Source of the DNA: Wyeomyia smithii
Lineage: Eukaryota > Arthropoda > Insecta > Diptera > Culicidae
Assembly: GCF_029784165.1 (NCBI RefSeq)
Contig: NC_073694.1
Span: 25,120,506 to 25,184,505, forward strand
DNA: 64,000 nt
Reading direction: 5' to 3'
A program made the translations under genes and the position numbers. This document shows, in pieces, positions 24,801 through 39,800 of the stretch; position 1 is the stretch's first letter; each line of letters starts with the position of its first letter. Below the pieces are notes generated by a model that saw only the letters and a list, made by a program, of their open reading frames with translations, did no database searches and was not told the DNA's origin.

Positions 24801-27800
24801 GTATTTGTTACTATTTGAAAGTAAAACTAAAAATAAATGAAATATGAATAAAAATTTGTGTTTGAAATATATTTTTTGCCTTGCATCCCCGTGTGCAATG
24901 CGCAGGTTGCAGTGTACTAAATGTTGGACGCATTTTTATGTTTGTTATTTCATGTCGCATTAATGCCAAAGGTGTCAGATGCGCCTCAGAAAAACCCGCA
25001 ACAACTCAAAAAAAAATCGGCCTACACCTGAAAAAACAACTCATAGTTGTAAAAAATTGGCCATCCAATGATCTGAGGGATGTGATATTTTTTTTAGGAA
25101 AATTACTTTCCTAGTACTTTATTTGACCAAACATCATGCCATCGGAGACACAATTAGATCATGTCCTTAAAACTGGAAATACACAGTCAACAGACAAAAT
25201 AGTTTATTGCATGAAACAGGGGCGACTCGTGCCTTTTGAACCTGCCTGTTCAACTGAGAATTCTTTAAATCACAATTTGGGAAAGTAGTCACAATCATGT
25301 CCGCGTAATCACGCAAGTCATTTTCTCTGATACTATTTAAAAGTGAAAATGAAAACCAATTAAATATAAATTAAAATTTGCGTTTGAAATATATTTTTTG
25401 CTGGCGTCCCAGTGTGCAGTGCACAGGTTGCACCTATAGACGAGTCGCCCCTGGCATGAAAATTCAGTGATCATTCGATGCTATATTTTTACTTGAGCTA
25501 GCAAAGAAATATTTTTAGAAAAATATATTTTATGGAAAAGGTATCTAATTAGTTAAAAATTCCTGCGTAGAAGCACAGGGTGTCGAAAACCTGGAAAATC
25601 AGGGAATTCAATTTTCGATCAGGTAAATCAGTGAAAATCAGGGAAATGTCAAGGAAATTAATATTATATTCAGGGAATATCAGGGCAAATCAGGGAACTT
25701 ATGATGTGAGATTTTTTTTCGCCACCCTGAAGTACTTAAATGGCATCTAATTTGTTCTGCTAACTTTGTACTTCCAGATTTAATGACGTTTCTGGATTTT
25801 TTCAGGCGTGAGGCGCGAGATTTAACAATTGATAGACAAGTTTGCTGCACCAGAATATTCAAGAACTTATCAACCACGGTTGAAATTACGAATGTTTCAA
25901 GAAAAGGGCATGTTACAGTAAACATTTCCAATTATTTTTAATTAAATTTGAAATATTTCAATACTGGGATGACTTGTCGTTTGGCATGGGAACGCGATTT
26001 TATGCGATAAGGTCCCATGGAATTTTCAGATGTCTATCTTGTGTATTGTCACCTTAAACGCCGCAAAGGCAAATGAAAATTCGCTCTGTTTTGTCAGCGT
26101 TCCGTTCCGCATTATTGAACGAGGTCCGGAGTGTCATCCGCTGGAGCATTCTTCGATCCGAGCTATTAATTAAAAGTGAGAGAAAGAGAAAAAGGCAACG
26201 TGTCACAAGCGTTTATCTTGGCATGCAGACTGATGCGTCACCGCTGTTGACATCTGCGCCGCTGTCACCGTAGAGAACGCAGCAGGACAGGCAAACGAAG
26301 TGACACCCCGGTGTGGTGTCACCGTATTTCCGTTACTTACCATTCGACTTTTATTTGTGGCAGCACACAACAAACCCAGCTATTGTGTGCAGCCACGACG
26401 TTTGTGTTTTTTGCCATACGCATGACACCGTTTCCAGAGCAGCGCGATAAACGAAACGCGTTTTCTTATCGGCCATGTGTGTTAGTGATGATGATTGCAC
26501 CGGGCTTTTGTGTTTTTAAACTCTGTAAAGTGTCACACGATTGATTTATTGTTTCGTTAGTGTCGTTCCTCGCGGTCGGCGATAGCCGAAACGAAGAGCG
26601 AAGGCAACGTCTTTCCGAGTCGATGCCCTTCGCAAGACCATTTCCAAATCTATGTGCTAATCGAAAAAACAACAAACCCTCAACCTTCGAGCGGTGGACG
26701 GTCTTCTAATTTGCCACTTAAACGTGACGAGAATCGACGAAAGGCTGCATTAAGACCGCCATAACCGCCATCGTCGTCGTCACCGCGTACCGACCCTCAT
26801 CGGACAACAAACGATCACATTCAGAAGACTTTCAGAGCAGATCATGCAGCCGCCGTTGCCATCCGTCGCCGCTCCCAGTTCCGTGGTTTGTTTTGTACTC
26901 AGTACGACCATTCCTTCAATGTTTCCACTTCTCACGATTTCAAGTGTTACCTCTCGTATCGTACATAGGCCATAAAAGCGCGACACTATAGCGAACAACC
27001 GGCAGCGGCAGTGTCTGAAACCTGGTCGCTTTAGAGCTGCACTACCGCGCTGCTGTTGGCTTAATTGTCTGTTTTCGCCTTAATCTGTCTCTACCCTATT
27101 CCCCGTGGCTCATCCATTTTTCTCTACATAATTTCTGTATACAGTTATACACGAATTGAAAAGGCAAATTAAGTCACGTTTTGGCGTAGTTTTTTTTCCT
27201 CCGATGCATATGTACGTGCAGTTCTTAGCTACAGAGTGTGTGGCTGTGGATAGCAGATGTGGCCATTCAATCAATTTAGACACCAGCTGCAAAGTGGTTT
27301 GAAGACTCTGATCATTTATTTTTTTCATTACAGTTCCGTCAATAATAAGGGTATAATTTTATTAAATTGAAAGATTATTTATATACGATAACGATGGAGA
27401 AATTTACTAGCAGCAGGACATGTTTTAAAGTGTTACTCTTGGTAGGTAGTTTTTCAGTAAGTTAGGCACTCGAAAGAAAACGCAAACTCACAAGCCAGGC
27501 AACCAAATACATTAAATTAAATGAAAATAGGAATAAAACTTAAAAAGAAACTAGCATAACACATCAGAAGAATATTGAAGATTTGAGAATGAAATGCAAA
27601 ATTAGGAGCCAATATAAAACAAAAGGAAAAATGCATCAGAGCGAGATAAAACAAAACAAAAAATAAGGAGACCGATGAATTGCCAATAGTAAAGCAAAAT
27701 CCTGTTCAAATGCGAAGCTAATTCTAAAGCCCTTTTATAACCATTAAGCCTTTTAAATTATTGCGTTCCTGCCGTGACTCCACGCACATGTATGTAACAG

Positions 27801-30800
27801 GCACTTGCGTCATCAACAGAGCCTAACGCAAATAAACCCGCTCAGACAAACAAACAAACACTTGATTCGCCTTATAGTTAGTAAAATGCTTGCAGCAAAC
27901 CATTGCTAATGCCAAGCAAAATAGTCCCGCCGCGCCGTGTTTGCAGTAACAAAATGCACGTAAAAATCGAATGTGCAACGGCCAATCATCACCGACCGGG
28001 TGGTGATGCAACAGTTTCTGGATGTTTAAATACTCACTCATCCAAATATGGCTAAAATATTAAAATGAATTCAACCTTGCCAACCAATTGGCGCGGGATT
28101 TTGTTTGTCTTCCAAAAACGTCGTCGCTGAAGTGCGACCGCCGGTTGTCTGGCCAAACAATGAATCATCGGAATTCTTGAGCGTGCGTTTCATTCGCCCC
28201 AAAATAGACCCTCGAACATTCGCGACTTAATCCTAATGACAGCCCGAAGCCTGCCTGTTGGTTCCCGCACACAGACACAAACACACACTCATCAACTTGG
28301 TCTGATTGAAACAATCGCACTGTGGTTATACTACATTCCGCACGCTTGTGCACACATACACAAATACATACTCGAAGCAAAATATGTTGTGAACTTTATA
28401 GGCTCTCGCGCTCTCTCGAGTGAAGTAGCGTGTGTCTTCCTCCTCTGCGCGTTGCTGCCAGCTGCGTTTATAGTTGGTACCCCGTTGTTGTGGGTCGACC
28501 TTCCGCGAAACTCTTGCCCACGTGGTGTGCAAAGCCGGCGCAATGCTTGATAGCTATCAACACTGGCACCACCTGTTGCAGGTGGAACAGTGGAAAAAAG
28601 TGCAAGTAAACTATTACTTTTCCGTGCCAATTTACTGACACGAAAGTCGCGCCAGCGGTTGGCTAACCCCCCCCCCCCCCCCCTCTGGCAGCTAGGGTCC
28701 GGGGCTTTACGTCTTCTTATCCGTGTACATCATCATTATTTCTAAACGAAACATTTAAACCCCGGCATACGAGTTTGCAGTGTATGTTTTTATTATTTCG
28801 CGCTTCGCGTTTTGTGGTTTATGACCGATTGCGATAAGTTGGGCTTAATCGTCTCGAAGCTTCGAGCGAGCAGCAAAACACAATTCCAAGGGGTGCGTTG
28901 CACCGTTCGAGTAATTGGAACAAAAAGTATGACTTTTAACGAATGGAAGGTTGTTAAAGAAAAACAACATCTATTTCCTAAATGTTTCCACATTAGGCAT
29001 GCTACTTCAGACTTCAGTGTGGTCCTCGATAGTGACGCAATGGTCAGCGTAATGTGCCTTATCCTTACTTGAAAGTGGTACAGTTTGTCTTCCGAAAAAT
29101 TAGATCAACTTTAGACAAAGTCGTTCACAGGGTTAAGAATATACTAAGTTGTTTGTAATTTTTTTATGTTCTTGGGGTGTTATGCTGATTACATGACATT
29201 CGTGCTCATTCTAGTAGTTAACGATTCTTATATATATTTATATCACTTAGAACATTTAACTGTTTACTACCAAGAGCTTTTTGATTCAGAATGACTCTGC
29301 ATCTTTTAAAATCATCAGAACACAAATATTTGTTTAAATTAGAATTTTTATAAAAAAATTATTCTACCATAAAAAAAATATTTTTCATTTCTCCATCCTA
29401 GACTTTTTTTAAAAAGTTGCGTATTAACGTCAAGTTTCTTTAAAAAAATAAAAAAAAATTCAACTCTTTTTTTCTTAAATTGAAATTTAATGTTTTTTTT
29501 TAATTTTTTTTGGTCAAAAAATTTTTTTTCGTACAGTGTATATTTTTTCAATGGTGCACTTTTAATTCCCTACAACTCATTCTCCGACAGTTTTTCTATA
29601 CAACCAACGGCTTCTGGGCTACAATGCTTCGAATAAAACCTATGCTAAAAGGCATACGCCCTTTTAGAATGTAACTCATGGGTGTAAAAAGGACAGGTGG
29701 AGAGCTGTGAAAAATGCTCAGTTTGCTAAGCCAAATATCCGAGATAAGCGCGTATTAGCTTATAAGTTAAGCTTATGTGGTCGTTACGAGACGCGCTTAA
29801 AATCGCTCTAACTTTCTCCCTGTTGCTCAGGTCTCTATGAAAATTTGTGAAAATGTTCTAAAGAAGTTGAAGATGATGTAATATATTATTTTACGATTTT
29901 TTGAAAACTAATAAGGTATATACCCCGGTAATTCTAATCTTAGATCTCGTTTACTCGAATTTGTCGTTTATTGTTGCTATACTGCCGCGCATAGCAAGTC
30001 AGTCCCATTTTCATTTTCAGTAAAATTGAGTTATTACGCGTAAATGGTAGCTAACAATGCATAGTTTCGTAACAATGGATGAGCTCAATAACTTTGTTCT
30101 GGAAAACTGCTGGAAAACATCCAAACATATTGTCCCATCTCGTGAGAAGCAATGTTTTAAAATCATATAAAAACGCGTTTTTCTCGGCTTGCTGAAAATG
30201 CAGGTGGGACTGACATGTTTGGGGAACTTCTCGGATATGTTGATAATTATAATCGACGACTGATTAGGTTGATCGTCAGTTTATTACTAAAAGGGATATG
30301 TACAGAGAGTGTGGGATCTGGTATCAAAATCGTAAGATCGAGTGAGCGACCGATTGTGTTATCGGATTATCGTGTGCGGAGAGTGTCGGCGTTGAGCGTG
30401 AGTGTTAATATAAGGTATGGTGATGATAGTCGCCACACATGCTATGCGCGGCAGTATACTTACCTTCATCAAAATTTTGTTTCGTTTGCAGACAAACTGC
30501 GTTCTTTTTTTCAATTTCACCAATTTTCAAAGTTATGTCTGATTTCACACTTTATTCGCCGTTTTCCCTGAATTTGCTATCTGGTATCTCTGTACTTAGC
30601 CTTATTTTTGTTTATTTTTTAAATGTTTACTTTACTAAGTTCTCTTCATTTCGTGGTCCCTGTGGCTCTGTGGTTAGCCATGTCGGTCGGCTAGCTCTCC
30701 CACACGGTTGTGGTATCGGGTTCGATTCCGGGTTCGCCACAGAAGGCAGAATCATGAAAGGCAGAATTCTATGACCGTACACACAAGGCAGAATATTTCA

Positions 30801-33800
30801 AAAGGCAGAATTTCGAAGGGAACGAAAGGCAGAATCACTAGAAGCAAAACCTGACTCCCGATAGCCCAGAGCGTGATGGCAAATTGGTGCGAATCCTGGT
30901 CACGATACCGAAGCTGCTACTCTACATTTATTATTTATTATTATTTGATAACCAGACTTTATAACTGGTCGCAAGCAATGGCCAGTTCAAGCGGGAAGTG
31001 CAAATCAAACCCAATCATTAAATCCGAAACGCGCAAACTGGTTTGGCTTAGGTCCTCAAGGCTCTCACCGCGTCGCGAACAGTGATTTTCCGATGTTAGG
31101 AATACACTAGTCTCAACGACTTGTTGGGTATAATTAACATAAAACAATTCTTGCGGCGAAAACAGGAACCGAGGCGGCACAAAGCTGCCGTGGTTTCCGC
31201 AGTCCGAGCTGGCCGCCGACCCGTCATCGGAAGCGGCGGCCTCTCGCATACAAACGACTGATCTACTGATTTTCTAGTGTATAATCACTTGGACAATAGA
31301 ATCAGCCAAAGGCCGCGAGTGTGTGTTATTAAAGAGAAAACAGATGACATAATATTATTAAAGTACATAACCAAAATCGAATCTGCCTTTTGTGATTCTG
31401 CCTTATGAAATATTCTGCGTTTCGTGATTGCGTCTTTTGATTTTCCACCTTTCGTAGGTGACCATCGATTCCCGATCGAGTCAAGGATCTTTTCGAGCTA
31501 GAAATTTTATCGACTTAGCACTGGGACACGGTGTATCGTTGTACTTGTTAAATGTGCCAAAAATAATATCGATAATGAATTTGTGAGAATACACGGTTGT
31601 ACACCGTAGTGCGCACTGATAAGATAATACAATATAAACGACTTGGCTTTTTCGTGGAAATATGCCATGCGGAGTTGCGCCTAGATTATTTTTTTCAGTT
31701 TCGAGACGCAGAAAAACTCGACAAAAACGCAATATACTTTCCTACCTAGATGCTCTCCTCATTTGGTATATGCTTAAGAGACCCACTGTAAGAGCACTGC
31801 AGTGAGGTCTGTTGTGTAGTTTTTGTGCGTAATGTCCTTTCGTATGAGAAAGCTCAGCTTAGTTTATTTTCTCTCAGGAGAGATATTTCAGATTTCACCG
31901 CTGTGTTTTTTTTTTGAAAGCACCTAAGATTCACACGATTTGCTGCTTTCTTCAACCACGTGCGTCAAAAACGACACTGAATCTGTTTGCTGCTTTTTTT
32001 TTTTGAGTTTGGTTTTATTTTTATTTTTTTTAGGTGAACAAAAATTGAAGCTTATATTGTCTCTATTTTTTAATTAAAATCTTATTTAATTTATTTTTAT
32101 ATCATTTTATGATCTGCTATCTGCTATATCTACATATGCTAGGCTTCATTCTATTTTTCGTTTATCTTTTCAAACTTCTTTCTTAAAAAAAGGTACGTGT
32201 CTTTGTATGTGTCTTACATGCTTTTTTTTCTATTTTCACTTTGTTTTATTTTGTTCAATCTTCTTCAGCTTTTGTTCATATTTTCCTACCAAATTGTAAG
32301 GTTATTTCAGATTTTGTTTGTTTTTATTTTTAATCAGCTAGCTATCTGGTTCATGCGGGTTTTTTTTATTTTTTTTTTTCATTTAGTGTTTCTGTGTGTG
32401 TGATATCTCATTATTTTCAGTCCATTATTTATTGTCACTCCCAATTGTTTCCATATTTTTTTTTCTTTTAACAATTCTGATAACTAGGCTTTTATTTATG
32501 TGTCTTAATTTTGTTATTTTAATTTAATTTTAGGATTCTCTAATTTTTTCATTGACTGTTTCCTTATTTTTTTATTTGGTTATCTACGCTAAACTTTGCG
32601 TAACTTTTTTGCGTTTTTTTTAAACGAGTTTAAGGTAGCTTTCTAAATTTTTCAGTATTTATGTCAAATGGATCGTCTCAAATTTGAATCTTCTGGTGGT
32701 AAACTTTGGGATTCTATTTTCCCTCAAAACTCTGATGCTAATGTCAGTAATTCAAAATGTCAATCATTTTGCAATCATACAACTTCTTTAGGAGCACCGT
32801 AATATTTTCTGTTTCGTTGCCGTACAAACCTCCGGGTATGACTCAAATGCGTTGCTGTAATTTCACGGTGCAACGACTGAAAACTGACAAGACGGACAGC
32901 ATCGGAGGTGTTGCTGTTTTCTCATATTTTTGCAACTCATTTCTTTGAGTTTGAGTTGAGTATAATGACATCATTCTTTCCGGAGCATATGCGCCTTCTT
33001 GTTCGCAGTGTGTGTAAATCATGCGGGCCAGGCCAACCGGGTGTGCAAACACAACAACAATGCACACATCCTCTGACTTTGGTGCTGGTGCTGGTGCGGT
33101 TGATGTTTATATCAGCCGGGTCACCCAGAGCACAAACAAGGTGGCTAATTAAAAGAAATACTGAAACTGAAACAGTTTGTTGTTAACTGCTGTGCACCGA
33201 AACCGTCATGTGTAAACAAACTCAGCGAGAGAGGGGTTCAAAAGCAACATTGTTTTAAACACAAGATTGCATTGAAGTTTGAAGTACTCTAGTGGTTTAT
33301 TTTCTTTTTCAGATAGCGCTTCGAATTCCTTTGCACATTTCGATATTTTATCTTCCGGAGAGGTGACGAGCACTGACCAATCCCTGGTCTGCCGAAGCGT
33401 ACTGTTTATAACGTTCTGGCCCAGTGGGCGTGCAACTGAAAACAAATCGCTACTTTTTCGGACCATGCATCTCTCGTGCCTCAATACTACTTACGGCTTT
33501 CGGAAGAAGATGGCGCATGATAATGTTGATGATGGCCACACCGGACGAAATTGGCTGCCGTGCAGGGCAGCAGCGGCATCCCTTTGGAGTAGAGCTGGTA
33601 TATGAATGCAGTTGCAGGTGCCAAAACAAGGGGGTGTCCTTCACCCTCTCTTTCTTGCCCACACAACCACTGCTGTAACGACGAAACGAAGAAGAATGCT
33701 TCGATGAGTAACGAAATTGCATGTCTAACATATTTTTTCACGAGCAACATGCTTCAGCAAGTACTGCACGAAAGCAGGATTAAAAGTGAAACGCATTCCG

Positions 33801-36800
33801 CTGCCACCGACCGATTCCACGTCTTCCGGGCGACGATGGTTTAAAGGGCTGTTTTACAAACAGCAAATGTGATTCATCAGGAATGATGGACAATCGTCAA
33901 ATTCAGCCTAAGCTCAATTCCATCCGTTTTGTTTATGTCCCAGCGGAGCGAATTTCACTAATTTAAACGCCATCATTGGCGCCCCTAATGGTCCGGCTCG
34001 AAAAGCTCATCACCGCGAGTTATGCTGTGTTCACATACCGACTCGTTACAAAGTGGATAATAGTACGCCATTTGCATACTCATCAGTTAAGCTTAATTAT
34101 TTCCTGCCACTCCGCAGGCCCCTTACGCACTTGAGGCTCGCGCTCGCGGGCAGTCTAATCATGTGATGTGTTAGAGTCCGTGATAATGCATCGTAACACA
34201 ATGCACGAGTGGCCACGGAAGATGCGCAGCAAAAAGGAGGATGGCGGAGAGCCGAGCGTTGATCGCTGATAATATTTCCATGCGAAGATAAGCTGCCACA
34301 AACCGATTATCATCACCATCAGCTTCATCGGCAATTACAAATCACCACTCGATGGGTCCAAAAATTTGTGAAACACAACAAGTACTCACAACACCGCGCG
34401 AAGTAACCGGACAGACTCTGTGCAGCTGCTGTATCATTATCGCGAGTATTGGTATGGAAAGCGAAAGTGAAAGCAGAACATCCATCCGGTGACCTTCACC
34501 TATGGCCGCCGGCCGGGAAGCCCGCAATTATGCGCGACGTACTGAACCACGACAAAACGGTACTAGATGGAAGAATTAGCAGCTTTCCTTTCCGGATTTA
34601 GGCACTTCCTCTGTCGAATCGATTTTCAATTAAGTTTTCCTTCTTTGTGTTTACCACAAGCGACGACGGTCAGTGGCTCGCGTCTCACAATACAATGCCC
34701 TAGAAGAAGTGCTTTGCCTGACTTTTCACCGGAACGGAATTGGTAGTGTAGGCATCGGAAGTAATTAATTGACCACGTAATGGTGCAAGACAACTGACCG
34801 TGGCAGCAGTAGGAAAAACGATTCCCACCACACACACAGACCGCCGTTACGCGCAAAGGTACACGTGATAGATTAGCAGAGCGAGTTTCAACGGCGTCGA
34901 TCGACTGCTCCGATAATGACCCTTCGCTGTGGGAGCGAACGAGCTCCCCACACAACAATGGCCGGGACAAATTTTTCGCTCACCGCCGCTTATCCGGTTG
35001 TGCGCATCTCGGAAAGATTGGCCCGGTAACAATGCGTGTGCCCGCAGGAAAGCCTCGTGCGACGATCGAGTAAGGCTGTGTGGAAAACGTTAAGGTTTAC
35101 ACATCCGTAGTCTCGCCCCCCAGTCGATGGAAAACATTTAAATAAATGGCTGATATCAATTCGATAAGGTGAGAAGTAGCGATTGCTGTAGACATAGTTT
35201 ATGTGGAAAAGCTAACAGTTTTCACAGAATTGTTTCTAGTACGCGATGGTCCTTGTTGAAAAACTCACTTTTTTGATATTACGAGGGGACAATAACAGCA
35301 CTGCACAGCCTATCAAGACATTGTTCTCTCAAATCGGTGCAATGATTCGATAAACAAGAAGTTGAAACAGTGTAAAGTGGAAATGAAAGCAGTGAAAAGG
35401 AGGACATTGCGGGACATAGTACGGGAATTCCTCTCGACGAATGTTACCGGTCATAAGTGCTGAAAGTTGATGGCGAAAAAAAAACAATGGCTTTTTAGAA
35501 ATTTAAATTGCGTTTTAATTGATTGCAATCGAAGCCAATAAACATCACATGGTAGAAGATTATAATAGTTTGGTTTATTGATGCTACTGAAAACTGGGAA
35601 CGCAGAACACAATTTTGGAACTAGTAAAAAAAAAAGAAATTTGTTTGAGCACTTCGAAGATCATGAAAATTCGCTACACTGAAGTTGACTCGACGCAAGC
35701 TGAATGACAAGCAGACTCGCTTTCAATTTGATTGAAACATTTACGGTTGTGTACTCTAGGAGAGGCCCAGCCATTTTTCAATCAATTCATACTTTCTTCG
35801 TCATAAACCAGGTCAAATACCTCGACAGCAAACATTCACTCCTCGGATCGCCGCTCCAATTGAAGCAGAAAAACGTGAAGTGAATGAGTCCGTCCGCGTT
35901 CGCCCGGCGGTATGCGCGTATGTGCAATCGTCGAATTTCAATAACCTTCACGGTGTGCGCCTGCCTGCTGCTGCCGATCAAAGCCGCTTGTTATTGTTGC
36001 ACATTCAAATTCTCCATTCAACATAGTCCAACAACGGCCCCTCCTTGCGGCCCCACCCAGACGACGCTGCTGGTTGTCCGGTGCTAGCCGCAGGCAGGCA
36101 ACAATCGAGAAACGTTTATTTACATGTACGAATTGCTGCGCCAAACGGTCATCGCGCACATCACATCACATATTCGGAATTGAGCAGATCTAAAGCCGAG
36201 CAACAAACAATCAGCAAACCCGCAGCAGCCATGACTGACTTTCAACCGAAAGCTGCATGTACTTAGCTACAGCAGCAGCCCAATGTCTCCGCGAGTGCGA
36301 CGGAAAGGGCACCAGCAGCTGAGGTAACGAGAGGATGGAGCGAAGGAAATTATAATGATTGAATACAATAGCTGAAATAATTGAAAGCCACAACGCACAC
36401 AAGACCTGATCGCTCTTTTTTCGTATGAAATTTATGCAACGTTTTGTTGTGCTGTGCCACTCTCCGAAGATGGCGAAAGGCCCTTGAGTGGGTTTGTTTT
36501 GATTACCGGGAAAGGATGACTTTACATCACCAGAAAAAAGGGCAAGTGGCCTACAAGCGACTTGCTCGTTTACAACCCGCGGATTCACGTGATGCACGGA
36601 GTCAGCTCGTGTTCTCGAGCAATGTTACAGCAATGGTCGTTGAACCAAACAATCGATCGTTCGATCGATGGATTTAACATGAATTACGTGCAGAGTCATC
36701 AACACGGCAGACCCGGGCACAGTGACCACACCCGTTTTGCTGAAAGCATGTCACGTCACATGACGTCGTCGCACCCAGAGTGGCGCGCGAAGTCATTGTC

Positions 36801-39800
36801 CTCGAGCGGTTAGCTTCGCAAATTCGCACCTCCAATTCACTATTCAAGTTACTACTCATAAGCGTTGCTTGTTTCATACAAAAAAAAAACATTTCAATGC
36901 AAATCGAAGTAATTCCAGTGAAGTTCGCGAAATACCTGAACAACGGTGTGTCCGATGCTCGGTGACGCAGGGCACCGAACGATACATCAAAATGAAAGCG
37001 TTCCTCGTGGGCGTCACGAAACGAATTTTATTACGTAACCGTGAGTGACTATGTTCCCTCCCCCTCCCTCTCTTTGAGGAGCGAATCTGGTGCCGTACAA
37101 TTTCTACGAAGTTTCCCTATAATTATAGGCGAGCCGTGTGTGTGTCAGCTGTGCAATTAGTTGCTCCCCGTTCCGCCGTACGTCGATCTGACCTTTGCGA
37201 CTTCTATACGAACCTCATTCTTAACAACCGCGGAAGGGGGACTCGGTGGTAGCCGTGACTGCTTTGACCACGTCATGTAAGAAATATGAACGTTAGTGTG
37301 TACTGCGCACACTTCGTCCCCTCCAACCCGCCCAAGATGCTCGGCAATCTTAGTCCGGTCGTCCAGTGTCCCATCTAGAGAAGAGAACATGACAATTGAA
37401 TGGGTAAATTACTGTACCGTGCTAACAAGCGCGAGTTTTAAATGCTTTGCCCGGTTGGCGTCATCCTTAGCAGTGGAGATTTTTTTCGCCGCTGATTTTA
37501 TTCTGAAGCTATGCTAATAGATTGCTATTCTGTACAGGATCTAACCTGAAGAAGTAATGGTGATTTAATGGGCTTTGGTTTGACAAAGTAACAAGCAAGC
37601 AGTGCTTTTTTACGCAATCGATTTAAGTATAGTGCTTCTGGGTGTTTTTTCCAATAACTCGGGGCTATGATATTAATTCCATATACCAAACGAATTGATT
37701 GACAAAAAGAAGACAATTTTATATACGCTATAAATTAACGTATAAACGATTATAGACAATCAGTGAAATCCCTTACTAGACTTGCAGACTTGTTCTCAAA
37801 GTTAGATGATGCATGAAACATGAAAAGCTGATTTTTCTTGATCGGTCAAATCACTAGTGGATGGTGCAACGGATGGTCACATCTCAGCAGCAATTTCCTA
37901 TCAACGTATCCGATTTTAGATGAAACAACAAACTGTCCTTCTCAGAACAATTAAACAATACATTGAAAGAAGAGTGGTTATTTTTTCTAAAAGTAGGCAA
38001 CGTCAACCTTGCGGTTATGGTTTTGCATATGGAGTCCATAAAAAATGCACCTTGATGCACTTCCAAAGCTGATGACTAGTCAATTGTCGAAGGTCTACCG
38101 CCGATAATACCAACCAATTCATCTATCGTTCCTTGGAGGTTAATGTCAACAGAAAATGTCGATTTATAACCAATTTCCCCCGGGGGGTTTTTTATGGCCT
38201 TTAGGGTGAATAAAACCCGCTACCGAATCATGTTTCTTGCTTGGGTAAAAGAGAAATGGTGACCGCCTGCGTCGAAGCAAAAGGGCAGCGTCGAAATTTG
38301 ACTGCGTGTAAACCACAACACAAAGACATTTGTAGCGCTTTAATGGAATTAACAATCGGACGCGCGGCCCTTTGTGGGGTTGGTTTGCTAAGGGGTACGG
38401 ATTATGATTGCCATTTTTCTCTCCAAGCCCGTGACTAGAGTAGGAGCGAGCGGGTGCGCTATGCGCATTTTGCCTTCGTGCCCATCCAGGCGGCTCGGAT
38501 TTGTTATTGTTATGGACTCGAGCTTCGCTATTTCCCCGTTTCGTTCAACCACGTTTTCGACGGTTTTTGTTTTCATCCTCAACCACGGCTTCTTCTACGA
38601 ACCTTTCCTCTGTCCTCTCCTCCCGTGATCTGATGCGGTTGTAACTGTGCTTTTTTAAATGCTTCTCCTTTCCCGGCAGCTAGCGATAGCAATAAATACG
38701 ATTTTCTGAAGGGCTCCTCTATGGCACCGCCATAACCCATCATCGCTAGCCATCATCCGCATTTCTTTGTTTTGCTGGTTTGCACTATTTTGCCTGCCAG
38801 TGTTGTGTTGCCTTCATTTTAGCTTGAGCTCTAGAGCTGTAGCGCCGCCTAGCTATTACACCGTTGATTCGTGACTATTTCCCATAATGAAAATCACCGC
38901 CGGACGGAACCTACGATGGTCAAACGAGCGCGCGAAAGTGAGACACAGTTACAGCCTTGATCACGAAATGCATCATAAAGCTCTCTTCTCGAGGTCGGTC
39001 GCCTCGTACCTTTCCTCATAAAGCGACACAGTTACACGATTACCCGGAATGGTGACAGAATCGTGTCATCCGGTTTTATGAAATCCAACGGAAAAATGAC
39101 ACTCCCACGTGGTTGTTGGCCACGTTCGAGTGTAAAGCTTTGCCGAATTTCGACAATTATGTGAATTGTTTCAATCGTTATCGTGGCACGTTTATCGTTT
39201 AGCGCTTATCTTATCAGGCAAGGACCCAGCACTTCAGGCACCGAACGACGCAACCGATATACCTACTACTACTCCAAACGTTGGAGCTTGTTATCATCGT
39301 CGATAACCGACCGCTCGTTGGATCACGCTCGCGCGTTCTTGCCCCAGTCGACCTACGGCGAGCACCACCATTCAAATAATTTGTTTTGCAAACCGTTGTT
39401 GTTGTTGCGATCGAAGCAATAATAATTAGATCATCAAATTCTTGGCCTCCTTCTTTTCTGTGAATGGAGTAGAAGGGGGCACGGGGTTGGGTAGTTATTA
39501 GAAGGCTGTACGTTGTTTGAAAAGCAATTAGCAATTAAGTTCAATCATGTCGCCATCGATCGCCATCGTCGGTCGCGGCGACTATCGCCTACAGATAAGG
39601 GCACAGTTTATAGAAAGAATTTCGATAACAGGTGAAATGATTTCGATCACCTTCTCGCGACACGGGTGGTTATAGTCGGAAGGGGGAGGGGGTTGTAAAC
39701 CGGTTGCTCCAGATGTTTACGTCAGGTATCTCATGTTTGAGTTATTCTAATTAGTTTTTTTTCGTTTGTTTTTCGCTTCTAGGCTTCCACGATAGACGGC

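Noticed and set aside
30653..30740. Functional tRNA gene
   Set aside because: Box A and B are good but acceptor arms do not pair in the right register and no anticodon arm is convincing.
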